Position numbers and translations under genes: made by a program. From NCBI GenBank assembly GCA_025677825.1, contig JAIXMO010000002.1, positions 496,001 through 560,000 on the forward strand: a DNA stretch of 64,000 nt. Direction: 5' to 3'. Below are positions 48,960 to 60,788 of this stretch, one piece after another; position 1 is the first letter of the stretch, and each line of letters starts with the position of its first letter. Under the pieces are notes generated by a model that worked only from the letters and a program-made list of their open reading frames with translations, had not been told where the DNA came from and made no database searches. This DNA comes from Helicostylum pulchrum (lineage: Eukaryota; Mucoromycota; Mucoromycetes; Mucorales; Mucoraceae).

Positions 48960-50040
48960 TATAACAGAGATTTATTTTGTACTGTGATTATAATAAGTTT
49001 TTAGGATGTGTTCATTAAAGTAAATTATAAAGGAAAAAACTGTTTGAAAACTTTCATGGTGCAAATCTAAAAAAAATTAGGCGGTCACGCTGTGGATATT
49101 CTATTTTTTTCAAGGCAGTTTCTTCTTTGTTAATAATTCATGATTGAGAACTAGTTCTAGAATTAAATAAAGATAATAGGGGTTCAAGTAACGTATATAT
49201 TTTTTAAAAAAGTTTATTACATGTGCCGATAGAGCCTTTAAAAGATATGACGGTAAACAGAAAAGCGCATATACAATTCATGCAAAAAAAAAAAAAAAGG
49301 ATCTACTTCCTTTTTCAGTAAAAGGTGTTAGGTATACATAACCGCTAGCGGTGTATAGTAGTTATCTATGGTACAAGATAGTTTGTGTTTAATTTATCAA
49401 GGCCATTTTGTTTCTAAGTACTCCCTACTTCTAATACATTTCCAAGATATAATCGTCTTGGACACTGTACATGTTTTCATCTTAAACTATGCATATACTT
49501 GTGTTGATTTGTAAATGGGGGTTGGTCTATCTCTCTCTCTCTCTTTTGCTCTCCGTTTTTAAAATAAATAAAAATAAAATTGTTGATTTCGAGTTATTTC
49601 CGTACATTGATCAGATTTAAGTAAGCTGAAAAAGGAGTTTAAGAAACAATTTCGGTATGCTGTGCTGAAATAGGAGTTGGAAGAATATGTTAATCCTAGA
49701 ACCTATATCAGCGATAGAATAATCTTACAGTAAGATGGTATGAACTTTTCTTTCTCGGTGTTATCGCCTCAAGAAAACTGATGGATAACTCTAATGTTAA
49801 CGCAAGTGGACTGCCTCTGAGGATTTAGTGTTTTAATTCGCTGTAGCACGTGTTGTGTGCTTGGAAAAAAGAGTCCCTTTAATTCACTCCATGCTCGCAC
49901 ACACACACACACTCTCTCTCTTTCTTTTTTTTTTTTTTTTTTTTTTTGATTACATGGTCTCTCCTATTTCGCCCATTTTATCTTTTTTTTCTTTCACTTT
50001 TATATATTTTCTTTAATACTTTCTTGTTTACAAACAGAAA
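48960..50040. other. Intergenic region with CT/CA microsatellites
   Basis: No gene. A (CT)n run lies at 49529-49544 and CA/CT runs near 49899-49922, then a T17 run and pyrimidine-rich DNA upstream of the coiled-coil gene. Confidence 0.55.
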
Positions 50041-50966
50041 ATGCTTCACGTACAAGATACTTTTCATAATTCGAATTTATTAATGTCTCCGCCAATGACA
50101 GTTATTGTTCAACCTCAGCCAAGTAACTCGTCCAGATCAAATAAAGTAGTTGAACAATTAAATGGTACGCTAGAATTGGTTTATAGAGAGATAGCGTCTA
50201 CTCGATTACAGGTAATATATGCACACATAAATATATATATATAAAGCTCTTGATATTTAACTGCAAAAACTAGCTCGAGTCAATTTGTCAAACAAAATTA
50301 CAGCATGAAAAAGATACAGTTAATTACACAAACTCAAATAAAATATTCCGTACCCGCATAAAAGAAATTATGCAAGTACTGGAATCTAAACAAAAAGTAT
50401 TGGAAGGAACAAAAGGGTCATCAAGTCAACTTGAATTAAAGGTAAAGCAACTTAAAGATGAAGCATTAGCTTCTCGACGACAATTAGAAGACTTGAGAAG
50501 GAGAGAGCAAGTATTGGAACATGACCGTGATGTTGCTGTTAAAGAAAAGAACCAAATGAAACAAAAGCAAAACCTCCTTCAGGATTCAATTGATCAACTC
50601 CGTATTCGCTGTGAAAGAGAAATGGCTCTGCTTAAAAAAGATCACTCTATACTAGTCGAGCAAGCAAGAAATATTACGGATAAAAATGAAAACATGATTG
50701 AATTAATCACTTTTAAATTAAAGCAAAGAAGGCAGCATATCGAAAGCCTTGCTCTTATGAAAAGACAACTTAGATCCAATACAGAAACATTTGTAGAAAA
50801 TGTACGAACTCATCTGCAAGCGTTAAAAACGGAGATCCAAGACTCTGCATTGCAGACAAAGGATTGTACTTTAGCTTCAATACAGTGTAGAGGTGAAGTA
50901 AATGGTCTAGTTACAAGAATAAAAACTATTGCCGCTGAAATCGCTGCTTCTGAAGATAGATCCTAA
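50041..50966 (+). CDS. Coiled-coil protein, possibly She3-like
   Basis: Exons 50041-50211 and 50274-50966 give 287 residues. After a disordered start (MLHVQDTFHNSNLLMSPPMT) the protein is a long coiled coil from KVVEQLNGTLELVYREIAST to the end, with heptads such as LKVKQLKDEALASRRQLEDL and CEREMALLKKDHSILVEQAR. The Ser-rich head followed by KVVEQLxxTLELxxxE recalls the start of fungal SWI5-dependent HO expression protein 3 (She3-like) sequences, but coiled coils mislead, so this is only a suggestion. It has no RNA-binding or enzyme motif. Confidence 0.6.
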
Positions 50967-53221
50967 TATAATCTCCTATATTTCGTTTTTTCTTAAATTA
51001 TCATGCTAATTTTCCCCGTATAGGATACTTTTTTTTTTTCATAACTCCATATAACCTTTTTCTCATATAATAATCTTTGCGTCACTGACTATTCGATTAA
51101 ATCTGTTTCGTTTACTAACATTAATAATAATAATAGCACAAAAAAAAAAAATCAAATAAATTTTTTTTTTAGTTTCCCTCATCCCCCCCCCACCCCTCAT
51201 TTTTATATAATAAAAATTTGTATACACGCCTCGGTATATCAAACTGCTTCACTATGCTACAATAGTTTGATTAAAAATAACATGTATAATAATAGAAACT
51301 GCCAATAATAATGCAGCCATCTTTTAAACGATTTATATATATATCTCAAATGTATATATATACAAAAGGTACCTAGATCCTACTCTAAATCATATACATA
51401 TACTCTCAACCTGTTCTTTTTACAAATCATTAAACCCTCAACCAGATATACTGTAAACTCCCCTTCTTTTAAGAAATAAAGTCTGACTCCTATGTATAAA
51501 AATAATTACACCTCCCTGCTCTTCCAGAAAAAAACGGAATATTTCAACTTGTATATCAACGGCTACTGCCGAGATGGATTTTAAACTGAGCGAACCATTT
51601 TACCATTAGCCACTGTTATTCTAGTCCAAGTGGCAAATTATAATCTATCATTAATTCTTAGAATATTAGTTTTCGTAACAAACAAAAACGAACACCTTTA
51701 TACATTTGTGTAGCATAAATATAAAGCCGTGCCGATAAAGAGTTTTGAGCGGCCTTTTAAAAAGGCCTTGCTTCATACGTCACCATAGCTCATTTTTAGT
51801 TTTCATTGAAACTCAAAATACATTTTTAGTGATTACACTTTTCATTCAAAAAGTACATAATGTTATATTGCTTTGTACTGTTCCTCTAAGCCTCTAGGTA
51901 TGTTTTCAGGCTGCACCAGAATGGTCTTTATAGAGAAACTGCACATTGCATTGTTATCATTTTAAATTGTTCTTTTTACGAGGTATGTAAAAGATGGAAT
52001 AGACGAACCAAACCTGACTTATATTGACATCAAAAATGGTTAATAGCTACATGTCGATAGTTCAGATCTGGTCCCAATACTTGCTGAAAGTCTCAACGAT
52101 CTTTGCTTTTTTCTATAAATCTCGAGGCTTCATGTAGCTGCAAGAGTATGATGGAGTATTTTTGACGTGAATTTTTTGTTGTCTTTGGAATGCACAGGAG
52201 TTAGTAATTCGCATCGGCCTCGAGGTCGACATGACGACTGCAAGAGCAGGGTTTACTATTCTTCTCTGTATCACCAAAGCTAGTGTTGGGAAGTCCACAG
52301 TTATTTTTTGTTGTTGTTGTATTAGTGCTATCACTGTTTCTTGTTTGATGTTGTTCCTCTAAGCCTGTAGGCATTTTCTTTTTTTCTCGCTTGAAACAAG
52401 AATGGCTACACCAGCATGGTCTTCAGCTACAGCTACATGTATCGCTAGACATGTTATGCAACTTGATGCTGTTTGTAAAGTATGGTTTATGTCAAATGTT
52501 CTTATAAAAAAAAACTGTTACTAAATAATCTTACATTACATGCTCAAGCTATTTATCTGTGTTCAGTCGTTAGTATGCTTTGTGCCGTTACTTTATATTG
52601 TTCCTCTAAACCTCTAGGTCTGCTTTCAGGCTGCACCAGAATGGTCTTTGTAAAGTAATTGTATGTTGTACTACTCTCATTTCAATACGTCATTACTCTC
52701 TCGGTAACGTATGTAAAACAAGCACGGGAGCATTTTCATTATCAGAGGTCTTTTCACTATAGTACTCCTCTTTATCCTTTATATTATACCTAGAAACTTA
52801 TTACATGACACGATTTCTTAACTTTTCAAGTATTTATTTTGGCTCTGCTCTTATTTCTTTTCAGTTGGGATTGTAAGCACTGCTCTTCGAAGGCATCAGT
52901 AGCACTGTTTTCTAGATGATCCTTTGGCTGTCTGATACTGCTTTCAACTCTTGGATTTCAGCAATGCGCTCTCATTTCAAATTATTTTAATAGTTTTAGA
53001 ATTCCTTTAATCCCCAATACCCCACATAGCCCATTGATTGTCTTGACTCTAATAAAGCGTTATTTTGAATTCAAGCAAAAAAAAAACTTTTTTTTTTGCA
53101 TTTCTTTCTTTTTCTTTTTTTATGGTCCAAAAGACAAACTAGCTGTCGAACAGTAAAAGGTAATGCAACAAATTCAAGACTTATTATACGCTACCTTCAA
53201 GATACACTTGCGTGAAAAATT
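50967..53221. other. Intergenic region with a three-copy dispersed repeat
   Basis: It holds a C9 run near 51184. Related segments at 51876-51960, 52346-52440 and 52592-52690 share TGTTCCTCTAAGCCTCTAGG-like sequence. On the minus strand all three can read P-(R/T)-GLEEQ. A 57-residue minus-strand frame at 52201-52374 starts MPTGLEEQHQTRN and has a CSCSRH motif; it is unassigned. Confidence 0.5.
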
Positions 53222-55518
53222 ATGTTATTAGAGCGCAAATCTAAGCAATCAATCAAGAGCTTTTTGAACCAGGGGAAATCAGAACGATCATTACAACAGG
53301 CTTTAACAATTATTCAAAGCAGCTGGAAAAAAGTGAGTAGACCCAAAAGACTGCTGGAAGATACAGGTTATCACTGTCCATTATATCTCGAAAATAAAAT
53401 AAATGACACTTCAACAAGCGGACTTGTAAATACACGCCTTTTTCTATAGACTCTCTGCCTCAGGTCCACTTGGTTTGCCTTTTTATCTTTTTTTTCTTCT
53501 TCTCAGAACAACGTTATGTTTGAACTACTCACGAAATATTCTGAAGGAAAAGAGACCACGTTTCTCACTGACTTTATAATTCAAAACCGAAGTGAAGTTA
53601 TTCTCATTTGTTTCAATGAAGGACTTTCGGGATCAAACGAAATTAGAAAGAAAATCACAGAAACTTTTGATGAGAGTTCGAAGAAGCTTAAAAGAGTAAG
53701 TGTATCCAATATGTTTATTAAGAAGTATACAATGCACTAAACATTACTTTTCTTTTAAAACGTACGTACTAGGATTTCAAGAACAACAAAAATAGTGTTG
53801 ATTGGATCGACCTTAGTAATGCAGTAGAAAGAGTAAAATACTTTTTTACATATTTAACTGGGTATAATGACGTGTCTAACAAGATATATTTTATCAGTAT
53901 AAATCATTCAAGCGTATAAGCCAATCAGAGCAGGAAGTTTTCGTTAGAGAAGCCGATGCATATGCTTCTAGTAGAAGTAGTCAAATTGAAGTAAGTGCGA
54001 CTTGTTATTTATACTACATAACGTCAGTTAAACTCAAAATTGGAATGCTATAGGACCCCTTTTCTGAAAACTTGGGTTACATTTCACTTCTTGTATTGAA
54101 TAACAACACCAAAGGATGGAGGCTTAACGCTAAATATATTGATAAATTAAATTTACAAGAGTAAGTATTTTATATCCTATAATAGAAGGAATGTATATAA
54201 AATCTCTTTTCATTTTATATAGTCTCCTTTATTATAACATTATTGATTTCACGAGTATTAAGGCGGACGATGGTACTCACAAAGTACTTGGTTCATACTT
54301 TGAGGCTGAAAAAACCAGATACGAATCAAACTTTAAAGCAGTTCAAAAAATTTCGCGAACAGCACGCAACTTGTTAATCCAAAAAGTAAGCATATAAAGC
54401 TGTTATAAATACTTTGTGTTCTTGGTAATAATGAACTGGTATTTTACATTATTATATTAGAATCAAAACCTCAGCAATCAAGATATCACACTGAAAGAGA
54501 GATTGAAAGAAACGAAAAAGTACCTTAAGGGTCTCAAGAAGGATATGCCGATAAACGAATACAAGGAAGCCAAATGCATTTTTAAATTCTTCAAAATATT
54601 GTAAGTATGGAATATAATACGTCCCAATGAAAATGCTGAAAAAGACTTTTTTTTTCAACTAATTTGGCAGCACCGATCTGGAAAAAGAAAAAATTAAGCT
54701 GTATCAGTCTGAAGCTAATGAAGCTACGTATCTACTTTGCTTTTTACGCCCTATTTTCAGAATATTAACAGGGTTCCAACCATGGATGAAGTTCTTGTGG
54801 TTTTAATGCACTTTGAAATGTAAAAAAGACGAGGAGAATAAGCTTCTACTTGACTCTGACGGCAAAGCAACAGGTGCCACCAAGATTGATGGCATTATCA
54901 TAGATGAGGTTTATGGCATAGAAGTAGCATTGACCGAGGTTTCTGGTCCTAACTGGAAAGTTGATACTCACCACTTCTTTGAAGACAGGAAAAAACTGGC
55001 CAAGAATTTAAAATGCATGTACAAGAGTCTTATCAGTTTAAAGACTGGTGTTAGCTTGGTTTCGAGAAAAAATCTCAAAGTTTATGGATTTCACTTTTAC
55101 TGTAAGTAATATAGTTGGATGTATAGACATTGTTTATTTACTGCTTTTTTATACGTCATGATAGTGAATAAGCTTTACATTTATTCCTTGTCTCGACCTA
55201 CTTCTGGCCCATTTATCTTCCAAGTTGAACATTCAATGAAAATTAACGTTCCCAAATATATCACGCATTGCCTCTCTGGATTAATTTCAGAACTTTGGAT
55301 AATAAGAGTATGTGTGTAAAAATATGTTTTTTTTTCTCATTGGCATAACTAACAAAGCTATAAAATGATCATAGGACTTACTTCAAGAACAGCACGAACA
55401 GATAGGACTCTTTTTAGCCGATGATGAACCTTCTCCAGAGAGCTCGCCTTGCTGTTCCGAAGATGATGAATATATCTCGCCAAGAAAAAAGATGCAGACA
55501 AAATGCAATAGTGATTAA
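53222..55518 (+). pseudogene. Eleven-exon nuclease-like accessory gene with one in-frame stop
   Basis: Exons 53222-53332, 53507-53695, 53773-53832, 53898-53990, 54054-54160, 54223-54385, 54461-54600, 54671-55101, 55165-55307 and 55375-55518 all join in phase with standard GT-AG sites. The exception is one TAA at 54804-54806, inside exon 8, within MKFLWF-stop-CTLKCKK in the same frame. The C-terminal half has DGIIIDEVYGIEVALTEVSG followed by a Lys-rich helix (DRKKLAKNLKCMYKSLISLK), then LYIYSLSRPTSGPFIFQVEH. I know similar IEVxxxExSG modules from large Mucoromycota families of unknown function; the layout recalls a PD-(D/E)XK nuclease fold. The intact splice sites imply recent loss or one sequencing/true nonsense change. 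By count of listed segments ten exons are certain; an extra 5' exon is possible. Confidence 0.6.
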
Positions 55519-56171
55519 CTAAAAATGTAATGTCATTTTATTAAAGGATAATAAGCATCAAGTTTTAGCGACAAATAATCGAGTATATAAATGACTATGG
55601 TACTTGTCTTACATGTATAATGTAAAAGGATAAAGAGGAGTTTTATAGCTCCGGTAATTGAGATGCTTTCTATTTGCATACCTTATGTCGAAAACGATAG
55701 TCATTTGATAACAGACCGCCAATCGTTTTTCAGCTAGCGCTATTTATTTTTCACAAGTCGTAAACAAAAACCCACTGCAAAAAAAAAGTACGGTAATACC
55801 GACGTTTGTAAATGATTTTAGTCCATGCATATTATGGTACTACCAAAGGGTATAATAAAAAACGCAGCTTCTCTTATTTGAAATATGTACATAATATGAG
55901 TAGAAATAGTACTTTATTACTCTCTTTTTGTTTATTCTTTATACAAAAAACACTATAAAGCTTTTTTTAAGATAGTGTTGAAGTAATCTGATCTTTTTTA
56001 GAGGAAAAAAAAAAATATTTTGTGAAACCATCAATTTAGGATCAGATTAAAATAAAAAAAAGAAAACTTAAATTAGAGGTACCAGTAGTTCTTTTTTTTT
56101 TCCCTTCTTGTTTACACAAAATAAAATAAAAATATAACATATCCGTTATATTTAATAAAAGAAAATCATAA
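55519..56171. other. Intergenic region
   Basis: AT-rich DNA with A/T runs between the nuclease-like gene and the permease gene. Nothing else supported. Confidence 0.5.
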
Positions 56172-57481
56172 ATGGATATTCAAAAACCAGAACTAACATG
56201 GTGGAATGTAACTGGAGCTTCTAGTTTTGTCCTAATAGCTGGTAAAAAAAATTGACAAAAAAAGCCAACAAAAAAAAATCATAATATTGACTCAAAAATA
56301 GCTGCTGTTAGTCTTGTTTTAGGAACCAAATTAGAATTATCCTTAATAATATCAGGATTAAGATGTGTTATCCAACTATCGCTAATGGTAAGAAGGGGAA
56401 GAAGAAAAAATACCCATATTTGACGAAATTTAAATCAGTTCTATTAACAATATATTCTAGGGATTGGTATTAGATGATGTATTAAGTACTAAACATATGA
56501 GCGTTGTTATAATTATGTCAAGTAATGTTTTAGCCAGTAGAAAAATTTCCATACATTAGCACTAACATTTTTTATAGTTGTATTTGTCTTATTGGGATCG
56601 TACGAAACTGTATTCAATAGAACCAAAAAAACTTTCAAAGGAATGGTAAGCATATATAAAAAAAAACCAAAAAAATTACCAAAAATGTTCATTTTTTATA
56701 TTATCTTTATTTGTAGTTTCCAATCATGTTTGTTATTTTGTTTGTAAGTAATCTGTTTATTACCTGTATCGGAACTGCCTTTGTTTTGAAAACAGACCCA
56801 TTTTGGTCTCCGAGAATATTCATACCTGTGATCGGTATGTTACTAGGTAATTCTATGAGTAGTGTGGCCATGGGAACTGAACGGTGCCTGGATCAGTTTA
56901 GGTACTTTTATCTATACTATTCATCATGTGTTACTTTACTTCCTGACTTACTTTTTTATTATTTATTCCGTAGTTCCCATGCTCCCATGTTGGAAACTAG
57001 ACTATCTTTTGGCGCTACGAGATACGAAGCTGGTCTTCCGTTGGCAGTTGAAGCTATTAGACTTGCTTTGTTGCCTGTCATTACTCAATTAAGTGTCATG
57101 GGCATGGTGAACATTCCGGGTTTAATGACGGGTCAAATTATGGCCGGTACTCCCATTATGGAAGCAGTATTATACCAACAGTGTATTATGTTTATGATTG
57201 CGGCTAGCAGTACATTGGGTGTGATCATGTCAGTTACAGTAAGTATTTAGATTGGTTTGGTTACTGAAGTAAAAGTGTTAAGTTTTTTTTTTTTGGTGTA
57301 GGCATGCATGTCGATTCTAATTGACAAAGATCAAACAATGCGTCAAGACAGAATTATGGATAACAAGTCTATGTACCACTATGTACCTTGGAAAAAAATT
57401 AAGAATAAACTTCTTCAATCAAACACGTGCTGTAATAAAGACAGAAGAAAAAAGTCGGTAGCAGACATAGAGACATCCTAG
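56172..57481 (+). CDS. UPF0014-family membrane permease (FetB/ALS3-like)
   Basis: Seven exons: 56172-56241, 56302-56387, 56461-56521, 56578-56645, 56717-56901, 56974-57238 and 57302-57481, 304 residues. Family motifs are ELSLIISGLRCVIQLSLMGL, FVLLGSYETVFNRTK, IPVIGMLLGNSMSSVAMGTE, LSFGATRYEAGLPLAVEAIR and MVNIPGLMTGQIMAGTPIME. The UPF0014 family includes E. coli FetB (iron export) and plant ALS3/STAR2 (aluminium tolerance), which pair with a separate ATP-binding subunit; none lies nearby. Six or seven membrane helices are visible. The tail is basic (CCNKDRRKKS). Intron 56902-56973 is 72 bases with no stop. Metal or nucleotide-sugar transport is inferred. Confidence 0.9.
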
Positions 57482-57756
57482 ATTAAAATGACGTTTTGAA
57501 TCGAGAATTGTACATATTTAGATTATACCTCTTACATTAAATCATTACCTAATTTAGATGATAAACGCCTCCTCTTTTGTTGTTGTCCAAATTCATAAAA
57601 TAAAAACCGATCTAAGTACACCTGTTTGAATTTCTACCAGCTTTTTTTTTTTACTGCTCTCTCCCTAACAGAGGAATGTTTAACTGAGATCATATATAAA
57701 CATCAACCAACGTGGTTTTTTATTTATTTTATTAAACTATACACCCTTCTTGCATC

Positions 57757-59401
57757 ATGATTAATATTAAAATATTAATTTTACTTTGTTTGGCTATTAT
57801 TTGCCGCAAGGTTTCAAGTACTGCTGTAATAAAATCTATTGATCTAAAAAGCTGGTCCGAACATGACATTCATGTCTCGGATTCTTATACTTCCTATCCT
57901 ACCGGAAGTAATTTTTTGAACTCTAAGTCTCCTAATCATAATCAAAAACAAGACTCTCTACCTCTTCACTTGACTAAACCGGTTTTAGTACAAGTTTATA
58001 ATTATGGTCCTGGTAAAGTACACACAATAAACATACATACACAAAAAAAAAAAAAAAAATCAGAAAAAAATTGACATATTCTCTCTAATAGATGGTTCTA
58101 AAGTTGATATTTATAATCATCATCAAAAAATTGGTGAAGCTGGCTCATACAATTTAACCGCATTCAACAATAATAACATCGGTACAGTATATCTGCCTAA
58201 AGGACATCACTCTCTTTCTCTTCAACCTTATTACAAGCAAGATTCCTTGTCAACTCATTTTGTAAAAGTTCATATATTACCTAAATCACCGAGATCTGTC
58301 TTAGAGAAGAGAGAGCCCGTCTATAATAATGCAAACAAGTATATTCCTGAACACAATGCTTATGTACAATGGGAAGACGATGATGTGCCTAAAAGTCATC
58401 ACGACGACGAGGACGAGGACGATGATGAAGATGACGTCGACGACTTGGAAGACGACGAGGACGATGAAGATGATGATGATCATGATGACGAAGATGATCA
58501 CGATAAGGACGCTGATGATGATAAATCCTATCACAAGGACGCTGGTATGGACGGACATTGGTGGAAATGGCATAAAGAAGGAGGTTGGAAGATGGGAAAA
58601 AAGAAGAAGGTCATTTATATAAGTACTGTCAACTACTCTGAACCTACCACTCCCGCACCTATTACAGTAACATCTACACAGACAGTAGACCATACAGATA
58701 CTATACATTATACTAGTACTATACCGCAACCACCTACTCCCTCTCCACTTGAAAGAATAGTGACTGAGACAGTCATGAAGACCGGACCTACAGAAACAGT
58801 TCAGAAACCCGGAACAACAGAAACTGTCAATAAGGTTGGGCCAACAGAAACGTCCACTGTCACTGTAAGTGGTCCCCCATTTGCTACTGTTAGCCAAACA
58901 ATCATTTTACCTGTCTTGGTGAATACGGTTACGGAGTATAGAGATGCTCGGGAAATTACTAGTAGTCCTATAACTAGTCCTGTCGTCGAAACGAATCAAA
59001 TGGTTACTGTTACCGTCGCAGGTGGCATCACTACGATAGAGGGTGTGCCTATAACCATCTCGAACAGCCCAGTAACAGTTACGCTGAACGGACAAATTAC
59101 AACGATATCCCCTGATCCAATAACAATAACAAACGAGCCCGTTACGGTTACAAATGAACCCGTTACGGTTGTAAGCACAATCAAAGTTGGCGTGACACAG
59201 TTCCTGCTTCGACAAACTGTAATGCAAACCGTATTTCAAACCGATACCGAACTTGTCACGGTAGCTGTTACAAGCCATAATGAGGTTCTTGAAACGATTT
59301 CCGGTAGTACCTCCACTAAAACAGAAAATGTACTGGTTACTGTCTATCATACTAGGTCAAGCACAATCACTGCTACTCCCACTCCTCGTCGTACGCCATA
59401 A
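57757..59401 (+). CDS. Secreted acidic, Thr/Val-repeat protein A
   Basis: Exons 57757-58012 and 58092-59401 give 521 residues. A signal peptide (INIKILILLCLAIICRKVSS) precedes a small beta-type domain (KPVLVQVYNYGPGDGSKVDI ... GHHSLSLQPYY). Next come an Asp/Glu/His-rich block of about 60 residues, a Trp/His/Lys patch (GHWWKWHKEGGWK) and a long Thr/Val/Pro region with short repeats such as PITITNEPVTVTNEPVTV. There is no GPI-type hydrophobic end. It is probably a wall-associated or extracellular protein; the acidic His block could bind divalent metals. It is the plus-strand arm of an inverted duplication with the gene at 60789-62298. Confidence 0.8.
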
Positions 59402-60788
59402 TTTTTTGTTGTTGTAAATCAATTAGATTTTTTTACATTGATCCATTAATATTAATAAATAGCTTGGCAGTAGTACTACTTTTCGAATTTTAATGCGAAT
59501 ATTATTCATACAACTGAATTCCACATAAAATACTATGTTTATAAAAAAAAAGGAGGGCGGGATGTTTTTTTTATGAAAGAGAAATCTTCGGTCATAGAGT
59601 AAAAGGGTTCATAAGATCGAAATATTTACCCGTAAGTTTAAATACTAACTTTATTTAGTAGCTGGGACCCGACTCAGTTCAATACACTAAATGTTTAATT
59701 GCGTGGCCAGAATCATGAAAATAGGGTCTCTGAGTTCAATCTATATCTTGCTAAATACTATAATGCCGTACATGCCTGTTTATTAAACTTTTTTTTTTTT
59801 ACTGGCGATCTCTTTATTTTAAGTTTTGATATTTAGTTCAGCTTTTTTTCTAATAGAAAAGAAAAATTCGAATTGCAAAATTGGTTTGATTGAAAATCTA
59901 AAGTGCCATATCACCAAAGCTACTTTATTGACGGTTCCGTTGGGCCATTAGTTTCTGTCTATACTCCTTAATTACGCAATACTTTGTAAAGAAATCTTTC
60001 GGCAAATTGTTAACGTGGTAAATACACTAACAGAACGAAATTTATAATTATCAGATTGACAACATGTTTGATCTGTTTCAAAAGCGCAATTTATTTATGT
60101 TTTAGACTGGTTTTATACATGAAACAAAGGCCGGGACACACACGTCTTCTGCAACAAGTTTATTTGCATATCTGAATACCACGTTTATTATTATCTTTTT
60201 TTTTTATTCTAGTTTAGCGTGAACTGACTATTATCTGTCAAAACGATGCTGTGCGCTTTTAATCTTTGTTCTGTAGAATATGACTAATAATTTGCCGAAA
60301 GATTTCTTTGATGTACAAGTATTACATAATTAAGGAGTAGAAAGACGCTAATAGCCCAGGTGATATGATACCTTAGATTTTCAATCAAACCAAATTTTGT
60401 AATTCAAATTTTTCTTTTCGATCTTACATCAGACGCTCCATTTTTAGCAGATATGTGGTCATACGGACGATAGCATCATGTATACGTACGCAACTTAGTA
60501 GCGGCGACATGACTGATTTTAATACACTTTTCAGTTTTGCTTAATTACATGCTTAAACTTACAGGTACATCTGAAATTTCTCTTAAACATGTTTTATAAC
60601 AATAAAAAAACACCCCCCCCCTTTTGTTTTAAAAAAAAGCATAGAAACTATATGTGGAATTTAATTGTTAAAGAATAATATACACCCCAAAAATTCGAGA
60701 AATATTATCAAGTTATTTATTAGTATTAATGGTTCAAATGTAAAAATATAATTAGTTTACAAAAGCGAAAAATTACAACAACAAAAAA
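59402..60788. other. Spacer at the centre of the inverted duplication
   Basis: No gene. It contains matching inverted segments such as AATTTGCCGAAAGATTTCTT (60291) with its complement near 59986-60005, and TTTTCAATCAAACCAA near 60377 with its complement near 59885. A C9 run lies near 60612. Confidence 0.7.

Noticed and set aside
58301..58897. Long minus-strand open frame opposite secreted protein A, and its counterpart opposite protein B (61452-61835)
   Set aside because: They are mirror frames of the GAT/GAC-rich acidic block and Thr codons; composition explains their length and they lack splice or start context.
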